Shown piece after piece: positions 1 through 5,596 of a stretch of DNA of 13,911 nucleotides (position 1 is its first letter; every line of letters begins with the position of its first letter). A program made the position numbers and the translations under genes. The notes beneath the pieces are model-generated. The model made no database searches and was not told the DNA's origin. It saw only the letters and a list, made by a program, of their open reading frames with translations. The stretch comes from CAMPJU01 sp046566095 (lineage in GTDB: Bacteria; Pseudomonadota; Gammaproteobacteria; Xanthomonadales; Xanthomonadaceae). Where the stretch lies: contig JBKHXI010000121.1 in assembly GCA_046566095.1 (NCBI GenBank), positions 1 through 13,911 of the forward strand. Reading direction: 5' to 3'.

Positions 1-828
1 GAATGGATCGAGGATCCTGCCAACGAGGATCCGGACCTGGACCGCAACTTCCTGCGCCACCGGGTGCTGCCGCTGCTGCGCGAACGCTGGCCGCAGGCCG
101 ACGCCGCGCTCGCCCGCGGCGCCGGGCTGTGCGCGCAGGCCGATGCGCTGCTGGCCGACGAGGACCGGCGCGCGCTGGCGGAAGCCGGCGCCGCCGCGGG
201 CGGGCGCGACGGCGCCACCACGCTGTCGCTGGCGGCGCTGCGGGCGCTGCCGCCGGCACGCCGCGCCCGGGTGCTGCGGCGCTGGATCGGTACGCTCGGG
301 CTGCCGCCGCTGCCGGCCGAGGGCGTGGCGCGGATCGAGGCCGACCTGCTGCCGGCGCGCCCGGACGCGGCCGCCGCCTTCGCATGGTCGGGCGCGGTGG
401 TGCGCGCCTGGCGCGGACGGCTGCATGCCGGGCGGCCCCGGCCGCCGCTGCCCGCCGGCTGGCAGGCGGATTGGGACGGCCGGCGGCCGCTGGCGCTGCC
501 GGACGGCGGCGTCCTGGCCCTGGCCGCCGCGGGCGGGGACGGCGTCGCGCCGGAAGCACCGGCGGGCGGCGGCGCCGGCTTCGGGACCACGCTGCGCGTG
601 CACGCGCGCCGCGGCGGGGAACGCATCCGCCTGCCCGGGCGCGCGCATTCCCACGCCCTCAAGCACGTCCTGCAGGAAGCCGGCATCCCGCCCTGGGAGC
701 GCGCCCGGCTGCCGCTGCTGTCGGATGACGACGGCCAGGTCCAGGCGGCCGGCGACCGGATCCTGTCCGCCGCCTTCGCCCAGCGGCTGCACGACCGCGG
801 CCTGCGCCTGCTCCACCACCCCCCGTAG
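1..828 (+). CDS. tilS: tRNA(Ile)-lysidine synthetase TilS, C-terminal part (5' end outside window)
   Basis: TilS uses ATP and lysine to convert C34 of the tRNA-Ile CAU anticodon to lysidine, so that the tRNA is charged with isoleucine and reads AUA. The reading frame is open from base 1. It begins with WIEDPANEDPDLDRNFLRH, the family's conserved segment at the end of the N-terminal PP-loop ATPase domain; the ATP-binding motif itself lies upstream of the window. An alanine/arginine-rich substrate-binding region follows. The fragment ends with a TilS C-terminal domain that reads GERIRLPGRAHSHALKHVLQ, then GIPPWERARLPLL. The fragment has 275 codons before TAG at 826-828. That stop lies inside the GTAG head of a REP element. 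The next gene, xseB, starts 104 bases later on the same strand. Family assignment is secure; only the start is missing. Confidence 0.95.
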   Translation, partial: EWIEDPANEDPDLDRNFLRHRVLPLLRERWPQADAALARGAGLCAQADALLADEDRRALAEAGAAAGGRDGATTLSLAALRALPPARRARVLRRWIGTLGLPPLPAEGVARIEADLLPARPDAAAAFAWSGAVVRAWRGRLHAGRPRPPLPAGWQADWDGRRPLALPDGGVLALAAAGGDGVAPEAPAGGGAGFGTTLRVHARRGGERIRLPGRAHSHALKHVLQEAGIPPWERARLPLLSDDDGQVQAAGDRILSAAFAQRLHDRGLRLLHHPP

Positions 829-903
829 GCGCGTCCCTTGGGCGCGATGCCCGCGCATCCCGACCCCGCGGCGAACGCCATCGCGGGCAAGGCCCGCTCC
901 TAC
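825..903. repeat. Inverted pair of GTAG-type REP elements
   Basis: Two 25-base elements face each other. The first (825-849, + strand) starts GTAGGCGCG; the second (879-903, read on the - strand) starts GTAGGAGCG. Both contain CTTG near the centre and end CGCGATG, and they match at 20 of 25 positions. Each forms its own small hairpin. In the second, GCGGGC pairs with GCCCGC around a 3-base loop. In the first, CCC pairs with GGG, and the stem differences are compensatory. REP elements with a GTAG head, mobilised by RAYT transposases, are known in Stenotrophomonas; this pair looks like that class, with no RAYT gene in the window. The element supplies the stop codon of tilS and fills most of the tilS-xseB spacer. 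Confidence 0.8.
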
Positions 904-932
904 GGGATGCGTGCTTCCCGTACACTGCGGCC

Positions 933-1202
933 ATGCCGCGCAAGCCCGCCAACGAACCGTCGCCGGTCGCCGATTTCGAGGCCTCGCTCGAGCAGCTCGA
1001 GCAGCTGGTCGAGAAGATGGAACACGGCGACATGAGCCTGGAGGAATCCCTGGTCGCCTACGAACGCGGCATCGGCCTGTACCGCAAGTGCCAGGCCGCG
1101 CTGGAACAGGCCGAGCTGCGGGTACGGCTGCTCAGCGATCCGGAGCGCCCGGAGCAGGGCGAGGCCTTCGGCGAGGCGCCGAACGCCGGCAGGGATGGCT
1201 GA
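933..1202 (+). CDS. xseB: Exodeoxyribonuclease VII small subunit XseB
   Basis: XseB is the small subunit of exonuclease VII, which degrades single-stranded DNA from both ends; several XseB copies bind each catalytic XseA. The 89-residue product has the usual family length. It carries the typical segment FEASLEQLEQLVEKMEHGD (residues 14-32), followed by LEESLVAYERG and LYRKCQAALEQAE, which form the two-helix coiled-coil core. The last 20 residues are polar and look disordered. Its stop overlaps the ispA start by 8 bases, so the two are probably translationally coupled, as in E. coli xseB-ispA. There is no clear Shine-Dalgarno sequence before ATG 933. A TACACT at 921-926 sits where a -10 hexamer would give a nearly leaderless mRNA. 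xseA is not in the window. Confidence 0.95.
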   Translation: MPRKPANEPSPVADFEASLEQLEQLVEKMEHGDMSLEESLVAYERGIGLYRKCQAALEQAELRVRLLSDPERPEQGEAFGEAPNAGRDG

Positions 1203-2079
1203 CCCGGCCGCGGCCTGGCGCGCCAGGGTCGACGCCGCGCTCGAACGCACCCTGCCCGAGGCCGACGCCGCGACCGGCCCGTCGCGCCTGCACGCGGCGA
1301 TGCGCCATGCCGTGCTGCTGGGCGGCAAGCGCATGCGCCCGCTGCTGGTCTACGCCACCGGAACCGCCTTCGGCGCCGACGAGGCGGCGCTCGACGCGCC
1401 GGCGGTCGCCGTGGAACTGGTCCACGCCTATTCGCTGGTGCACGACGACCTGCCGGCGATGGACGACGACCGCATGCGCCGCGGCCAGCCGACCGTGCAC
1501 GTGGCCTTCGACCAGGCGACCGCGATCCTCGCCGGCGACGCGCTGCAGGCGCTGGCCTTCGAGGCGCTGGCCGGCGCCCGCCAGGAGCCCGCCATCCGGG
1601 TCGGCATGCTGGCCGAGCTGGCCGCCGCCGCCGGCGTCCGCGGCATGTGCGGCGGCCAGGCCCTGGACCTGGCCGCCACCGGCGCCGCCCGCCCGCCCGG
1701 GGCCGCGGCGCTGGAACGGCTGCACGCCATGAAGACCGGGGCGCTGCTGCGCTGCGCGGTGCGCCTGGGCGCGCTGGCCGCGGGCGCGGACCCCGGCAGC
1801 CGGGCCGCGCTGGACCGCTTCGCCGATGCGCTCGGGCTGGCGTTCCAGGTCCGCGACGACCTGCTCGACGTCGAGGGCGACAGCCGCGTGCTCGGCAAGA
1901 CCGCGGGCAAGGACGCGGCCCAGGACAAGGCCACCTTCCCCTCGGTGGTCGGCATCGAGGCTTCGCGCGAACGGCTGCGCGCGCTGGCCGCGGAGATGGA
2001 GCAGGCGCTGGCGCCGTTCGGCGCGCGGGCCGCGGCATTGCGCCGGCTCGGGCGCCAGGCGGTGGACCGCGCCCATTGA
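1195..2079 (+). CDS. ispA: Farnesyl diphosphate synthase (geranyltranstransferase) IspA
   Basis: IspA condenses dimethylallyl diphosphate with two isopentenyl diphosphates to give farnesyl diphosphate, the precursor of undecaprenyl phosphate, quinones and other isoprenoids; it is cytosolic. The 294-residue protein has the whole trans-prenyltransferase signature. GGKRMRP is at residues 43-49 (IPP binding). The first aspartate-rich motif DDLPAMDDD is at 84-92, preceded by LVH. GQALDLA is near 154-160, MKTGALL near 169-175, and the second aspartate-rich motif FQVRDDLLD is at 217-225, followed by GKTAGKDAAQDKATFPS. Length and motifs match E. coli IspA. ATG 1195 overlaps the end of xseB. In E. coli dxs follows ispA; here the next gene is convergent and unrelated, so that link is broken. 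Confidence 0.96.
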   Translation: MADPAAAWRARVDAALERTLPEADAATGPSRLHAAMRHAVLLGGKRMRPLLVYATGTAFGADEAALDAPAVAVELVHAYSLVHDDLPAMDDDRMRRGQPTVHVAFDQATAILAGDALQALAFEALAGARQEPAIRVGMLAELAAAAGVRGMCGGQALDLAATGAARPPGAAALERLHAMKTGALLRCAVRLGALAAGADPGSRAALDRFADALGLAFQVRDDLLDVEGDSRVLGKTAGKDAAQDKATFPSVVGIEASRERLRALAAEMEQALAPFGARAAALRRLGRQAVDRAH

Positions 2080-2097
2080 GCGCGCGCCGCAGCGCAG

Positions 2098-2126
2098 CCG
2101 CCGCGATGCGCCGACCGGCGCGGCGG
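2098..2126. terminator. Possible bidirectional hairpin between convergent ispA and DUF4870 gene
   Basis: CCGCCGCG at 2098-2105 is perfectly repeated in inverse as CGCGGCGG at 2119-2126. The 13-base loop can itself pair (GCGCC with GGCGC). It lies in the 101-base spacer between the ends of two convergent genes, where a terminator is expected. There is no T tract on either side, and such GC stems arise easily in this genome, so the call is weak. Confidence 0.3.
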
Positions 2127-2180
2127 ACCGCGGCCGCCGGCGATGCGTCCGCGGATTGACGCGCGTGCAGGCGGCCGCGT

Positions 2181-2630
2181 TCAGCCGACCAGGCGGATGC
2201 TCATCGGGTAGCGGAACGGCTGGCCGTTCCAGGCCGCGACCATCGCCAGGATGCTCGCCACCAGCCACAGCACCGCGATCGCCGCCACCGCCAGCAGCAG
2301 CACCAGGCCCGCGGGGATGGTCAGCAGCAGGCCCAGGCCGAGGGTGAGGATGCTGATCCCGACCAGGGCCACGCCGATCGCGACCGCGACGCAGGCGTAG
2401 ATCAGCATGCTCAGGTTGAAGTTCACCGCCTCCAGCGCGTGCGCGGCGACGAACTCCGAATCGTCGCGCTTGAGCAGCCACACCGCCAGCGCCCCGACCA
2501 CGCCGGCCACGCCCACCAGCCAGCTGGTCAGCAGCGCCAGCAGCAGTGCGGCCAGGTGCGCGGCCAGCGCCCACTGGCGCTCGGACTGGCTCGGAGAGAC
2601 CGCGGACAGGGCTCGGGCATCGGCATTCAT
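2181..2630 (-). CDS. DUF4870 domain membrane protein (paralog A)
   Basis: This 149-residue protein belongs to the DUF4870 (Tic20-like) family of small inner-membrane proteins, whose function is unknown. Visible marks are ERQWALAAHLAALL near residues 17-30, then hydrophobic helices. EFVAAHALEAVNFNLSM is the family's loop-plus-helix, usually read as F-V-x-x-x-x-x-E-A-x-N-F. Two more hydrophobic stretches follow, and the C-terminal block is FRYPMSIRLV. The N-terminal 15 residues are polar with no signal peptide, and three or four membrane helices are expected. ATG 2630 is preceded by GGAG seven bases upstream. The protein is clearly related to the product of 2762-3181, with the same blocks in the same order, which suggests tandem duplication. 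It is the last gene of the leftward pmbA-DUF4870-DUF4870 series and may have its own promoter after the hairpin at 2659-2690. Confidence 0.85.
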   Translation of the reverse strand: MNADARALSAVSPSQSERQWALAAHLAALLLALLTSWLVGVAGVVGALAVWLLKRDDSEFVAAHALEAVNFNLSMLIYACVAVAIGVALVGISILTLGLGLLLTIPAGLVLLLAVAAIAVLWLVASILAMVAAWNGQPFRYPMSIRLVG

Positions 2631-2658
2631 GGCATCGCTCCGTCGGCCGGGAACGGAA

Positions 2659-2690
2659 CCGGCCCGCCTTCCATGATGGAGGCGGGCCGG
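2659..2690 (-). terminator. Strong stem-loop between the two DUF4870 genes
   Basis: CCGGCCCGCCT (2659-2669) pairs perfectly with AGGCGGGCCGG (2680-2690): 11 GC-rich pairs around a 10-base loop that can pair further (TCCAT with ATGGA). On the - strand it lies 71 bases after the stop of the upstream DUF4870 gene and 28 bases before the start of the next. The bases after the stem on the - strand read TTCCGTTCC, only weakly U-rich. It could terminate the upstream transcript or act as an attenuator or mRNA stabiliser for the downstream gene. Confidence 0.55.
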
Positions 2691-2761
2691 CGACATGCAA
2701 GCCAACTGATGGGCTATCGTGCCGACCTGGGGTGCCGACCCGGGGCGCCGCCCGCGGCGCG

Positions 2762-3181
2762 CTACTTGATCAGCCGCAGCGCGAACGGATACCGGTAACG
2801 CTCGCCCTGGTTGGCCTTCATCGCGGCGATGATCGTCAGCACCAGCCAGGCCAGGCCGACGACGATCATCAGCGGCAGCGTCAGGACGATGCCGATGCCC
2901 AGGGTCAACAGCGTCATCAGGAACAGGGCGAAGAACACGATCGCCACGGTGATGTTGAAGTTCAACGCCTCCTTGGCCTGGTCGTCGACGAAGGGCATGG
3001 TCTCCTTCTTGACCATCCAGATCACCAGCGGCCCGATGAAGCAGCCGATGCTGCCCGCCCAGCCCGCGGTGACGAAGCCGCCGAGCAGCGCCGACAGGTG
3101 GGCGAACATCGCCCACTGTCGCTCTTCGGCCGGAATGCCGGTGTCGGCGCCCACGGGCGCCTGCTGTTCGAAATCGCTCAT
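2762..3181 (-). CDS. DUF4870 domain membrane protein (paralog B)
   Basis: This 139-residue small integral membrane protein is a better match to the DUF4870 consensus than its neighbour. It has ERQWAMFAHLSALLGGF near residues 20-36, a hydrophobic helix ending PLVIWMVKK, PFVDDQAKEALNFNIT near 63-78, two further hydrophobic helices, and the C-terminal block GERYRYPFALRLIK. There is no signal peptide; the acidic N-terminus is probably cytoplasmic. Function is unknown, and nothing catalytic is visible. ATG 3181 has a GGGGAG Shine-Dalgarno a few bases upstream. It lies 80 bases downstream of pmbA on the same strand and 131 bases upstream of paralog A, so the three genes may share transcripts. Confidence 0.88.
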   Translation of the reverse strand: MSDFEQQAPVGADTGIPAEERQWAMFAHLSALLGGFVTAGWAGSIGCFIGPLVIWMVKKETMPFVDDQAKEALNFNITVAIVFFALFLMTLLTLGIGIVLTLPLMIVVGLAWLVLTIIAAMKANQGERYRYPFALRLIK

Positions 3182-3200
3182 TCGCGTCTCCCCGCACGAA

Positions 3201-3217
3201 GGCGCCGGACTGGCGCC
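3201..3217 (-). terminator. Small hairpin in the pmbA-DUF4870 spacer
   Basis: GGCGCC at 3201-3206 and again at 3212-3217 is self-complementary and can form a 6-bp stem around a 5-base loop; a third GGCGCC lies at 3236-3241. It sits 44 bases after the pmbA stop on the - strand. There is no U tract, so it could be partial termination or nothing more than GC bias. Confidence 0.25.
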
Positions 3218-3261
3218 GGCTGCACTGTCGCGCGCGGCGCCGGGCCGGTCAAGCCGCCGGG

Positions 3262-4647
3262 TCAGTGTTCGCCGGCGACGGTCATCCGCCCCACCAGGAT
3301 CGAGCCGGTACGCACGTGCGAGCGCGGATCCACGTCGCTGCCGACCGCCTCGATCGCCGCGAACATCGACCGCAGGTCGCCGGCGATGGTGATCCCGTCG
3401 ACCGGCGCCACCGGCTTGCCGCCCTCGACCAGGAAGCCGGCGGCGCCGCGCGAATAGTCGCCGGTCACCGGGTTCACGCCCTGCCCCATCAGCTCGGTGA
3501 CCAGCAGCCCGCGGTCCATGCCCGACAGCAGGGCATCCAGGTCGCCGGCATTGGCCGCGATCTGCAGGTTGTGCGCGCCGCCGGCGTTGGCCGTGGTCTG
3601 CAGGCCCAGCCGCCGCGCCGCGTAGCTCGACAGCAGGTAGCGCTGCAGCACGCCGCCCTCGACCAGGTCCGACGGCCGTGTGGCCACGCCCTCGGCGTCG
3701 AACGCCGCGGAACGGAAGCCGCGCGGCAGGAACGGATCCTCGTGGATCGAGAACCAGTCCGGGAACAGGCGTTCGCCCACGCTGTCGAGCAGGAAGCTGG
3801 CGCGACGGTACAGCGCGCCGCCGGAGACCGCGCCCAGCAGGTGCCCGATCAGCGAACGCGCGACCTCCGCGACGAACAGCACCGGCATCTGCGCGGTCGC
3901 CAGCGGGCGCGGATCCAGGCGCGCCGCCGCGCGCTCGGCGGCGCGGCGGCCGACCGCGTTCGCCGGTTCCAGATCCTCGGCCGCCAGCGCCGTCGTGTAC
4001 CAGCCGTCGCGCTGCATGCCCGCGCCCTCGCCCGCGATCAGTGCGCAGCCGAGGGTGTGCTGGGTGGACCGCTCATGGCCGACGAAGCCGTGCGAGTTGG
4101 CGTACACGCCCAGGCTCGCGCTGCTGCCCACCGAGGCCCCATCGGAATTGCGGATCCGCGGCTCGGCCTCGCGCCCGGCCGCCTCGCAGGCCAGCGCCAG
4201 TTCGATCGCCCGCTGCGGCCCGATCGCCCACGGATGCCACTGGTCGAATTCGGGGAAGCGGCCGTCGTCCTGCGGACGCGCCATCAGCGCCGGGTCGGCC
4301 AGGCCCGCGGCCGGGTCGGCCTCGGTGTGGCGCGCGATCGCGCAGGCCTGCGCCACGGTCGACTCCAGGCTGTCCTCGCGCAGGTCGGCGGTGCTGGCGC
4401 TGCCCTTGCGCCCGCCGAAATACACCGTCACCGCGATGCCGCGGTCGCGGGTGGACTCCACGGTCTCGACCTCGCCCATGCGCACGTTGACGCCCAGCCC
4501 GCGCTCCTCGGTGCAGGAGACCTCGGCCTGATCGGCGCCGTGCGCGCGGGCGCGCTCGAGCAGGCGCCCGGCGATGGCGGCGAGCGCGTCGAGGCGTTCG
4601 CGGCTGTCGTCGTGGTGGAAGTCGGTCGCGGTGGCGGGCTGCTTCAA
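3262..4647 (-). CDS. pmbA: Metalloprotease subunit PmbA/TldE
   Basis: PmbA (TldE) is the non-catalytic partner of TldD. In Enterobacteria the TldD/TldE heterodimer cleaves unfolded peptides, matures microcin B17 and degrades the CcdA antitoxin. The 461-residue length is close to E. coli PmbA. Typical blocks are GVNVRMGEVETVE near residue 52, RDRGIAVTVYFGGRKGSAS near 67-85, NSDGASVGSS near 168, a central LIGHLLGAVSGGALYRR, and the C-terminal QGVNPVTGDYSRGAAGFLVE. There is no HExxxH motif, as expected for TldE. The start is TTG at 4647, chosen because AGAAGGA lies seven bases upstream and no early in-frame ATG exists. yjgA is divergent, as in E. coli, and tldD lies on the same strand beyond yjgA. 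Confidence 0.95.
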   Translation of the reverse strand: MKQPATATDFHHDDSRERLDALAAIAGRLLERARAHGADQAEVSCTEERGLGVNVRMGEVETVESTRDRGIAVTVYFGGRKGSASTADLREDSLESTVAQACAIARHTEADPAAGLADPALMARPQDDGRFPEFDQWHPWAIGPQRAIELALACEAAGREAEPRIRNSDGASVGSSASLGVYANSHGFVGHERSTQHTLGCALIAGEGAGMQRDGWYTTALAAEDLEPANAVGRRAAERAAARLDPRPLATAQMPVLFVAEVARSLIGHLLGAVSGGALYRRASFLLDSVGERLFPDWFSIHEDPFLPRGFRSAAFDAEGVATRPSDLVEGGVLQRYLLSSYAARRLGLQTTANAGGAHNLQIAANAGDLDALLSGMDRGLLVTELMGQGVNPVTGDYSRGAAGFLVEGGKPVAPVDGITIAGDLRSMFAAIEAVGSDVDPRSHVRTGSILVGRMTVAGEH

Positions 4648-4654
4648 TGGCTTA

Positions 4655-4661
4655 TCCTTCT
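4655..4661 (-). promoter_or_regulatory. Shine-Dalgarno that fixes the TTG start of pmbA
   Basis: On the - strand AGAAGGA stands seven bases before TTG 4647. It is one of the best ribosome binding sites in the window and supports a rare TTG initiation codon. The nearby ATT one base upstream is out of frame. Confidence 0.75.
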
Positions 4662-4688
4662 GCGGTGTCGTCGGGGAAATTCTGCGCG

Positions 4689-4780
4689 GTCGTCCCGAGA
4701 CGCAGCCGAGGGACCCGCTTCTCCCGGCTTCGGGCCTCGGCGCGCATTCGAAGCAGGTTCCTCACTGCGTTCGGAACGAC
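4689..4780. repeat. 92-bp imperfect palindrome in the pmbA/yjgA divergent region
   Basis: The left arm (4689-4721, starting GTCGTCCCGAG) and right arm (4750-4780, ending TCGGAACGAC) are near-perfect inverse copies. Reading both inward gives GTCGTyCCGA, CGCAG, GAGGrACC, GCTTC with a few substitutions and two single-base insertions. The 28-base centre is not paired with the arms. Just outside the right arm, TTCGGAACGACA (4770-4781) recurs at 4788-4799, a partial tandem copy. Motifs of the type TTCCGAACGCAGTGAGGAA are, to my recollection, dispersed intergenic repeats in many proteobacteria, so this is probably a MITE-like or hairpin repeat. It occupies most of the 169-base region that must hold the promoters of pmbA and yjgA. 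Confidence 0.75.
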
Positions 4781-4816
4781 AGGCGGCTTCGGAACGACAA
4801 GTATCGGAGGAAGACG

Positions 4817-5377
4817 ATGCGCGGCAAGGATCCCGAAAGCGGCGAGTTCCGCGCCCCCAGCCGCAGCGAGCAGCGGCGCCAGGCGCTCGACGTGCTGGCG
4901 CTGGGCGAGCGGCTGGCGGCGCTGAGCGACGCCCAGCTCGCCCGCCTGCCGGTCCCCGAAGAGGTGCTGCCGCACCTGCGCGAAGCGCGCCGCATCACCG
5001 CGCACGGCGCCCGCAAGCGCCAGCTCGCCTTCCTGGCCAAGCAGCTGCGGCGCCAGGACGACGAAGCGCTGGAGGCGATCCGCGACGCGCTCGACGCCAG
5101 CGGCGAACCGGCGCGGCGGGAAACCGCGGCCCTGCACCGCACCGAGGCCTGGCGCGCGCGGCTGCTCGACGAGGGCGACGAGGCCTTGTCGGAACTGCTC
5201 GCGGCGCACCCGGGCGCCGACCGCCAGCGCCTGCGCCAACTGGTCCGCAACGCCCTGGACGAGCGCCGCCGCAACAAGCCCCCGCACGCCTTCCGCGAAC
5301 TGTTCCGCGAACTGCGCGGCGTGCTCGATTCCGCGACGGACGTCGCCGCTGCGGACGACGCGGAAATCAAGCCGTAA
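4817..5377 (+). CDS. yjgA: Ribosome biogenesis factor YjgA/DarP (DUF615)
   Basis: YjgA (also named DarP) binds late 50S assembly intermediates and aids maturation of the peptidyl-transferase region. The 186-residue protein matches the usual length. It is rich in charged helices with the family's layout: SRSEQRRQALDVLALGERLA near residues 15-34, LPVPEEVLPHLREARRI near 44-60, ARKRQLAFLAKQLRR near 65-79, and the C-terminal QRLRQLVRNALDERR with PPHAFRELFRELR. No membrane segment or signal is present. ATG 4817 is preceded by GGAGG (4806-4810) six bases upstream. An earlier in-frame start near 4574 would run through the spacer palindrome and antisense to pmbA and is rejected. The gene is divergent from pmbA, as in E. 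coli, and convergent with tldD. Confidence 0.92.
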   Translation: MRGKDPESGEFRAPSRSEQRRQALDVLALGERLAALSDAQLARLPVPEEVLPHLREARRITAHGARKRQLAFLAKQLRRQDDEALEAIRDALDASGEPARRETAALHRTEAWRARLLDEGDEALSELLAAHPGADRQRLRQLVRNALDERRRNKPPHAFRELFRELRGVLDSATDVAAADDAEIKP

Positions 5378-5451
5378 CCAACACGCGAGTCGTCACCAGC
5401 AGGTATCTCCCACGCACCCAATAGAGGGATCGAAAGGAGGTCGCGGCGCGC

Positions 5452-5554
5452 GCAGCGGGCGGGTGTTGCGCAGAGCGCGCCAGGGATGGCGCGCGGCGGC
5501 GACTCCGGGCACGGACAGCGCGGACGGAGCCGCGGAGCAACCCCCGCCCGCTGC
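5452..5554. repeat. Nested inverted repeat between convergent yjgA and tldD
   Basis: An outer stem is formed by GCAGCGGGCGGGTGTTGC (5452-5469) and its inverse at 5537-5554, with one mismatch in 18 pairs. Inside lies a perfect hairpin: GCGCGCC (5475-5481), loop AGGGAT, GGCGCGC (5488-5494). A second possible hairpin pairs CTCCG (5503-5507) with CGGAG (5525-5529). The whole would fold as a closed stem with two side hairpins on either strand. It lies in the 219-base spacer between the ends of two convergent genes. It may therefore act as a bidirectional terminator and may also be a dispersed repeat. There is no T tract. The rest of the spacer (5378-5451) holds nothing I recognise. Confidence 0.75.
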
Positions 5555-5596
5555 CTGCATCGCGACCGGGGACCAGCACAGCTGCACCCCGCATGC

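Noticed and set aside
2719..2743. Twelve-base direct repeat GTGCCGACCTGG / GTGCCGACCCGG
   Set aside because: Only two short copies with a mismatch in a GC-rich spacer; it could be an operator, but nothing else supports it.
3265..5424. A + strand open frame of 719 codons antisense to pmbA and running through yjgA in another frame
   Set aside because: Same cause as above; the pmbA and yjgA proteins are recognised with full family motifs, and this frame has none.
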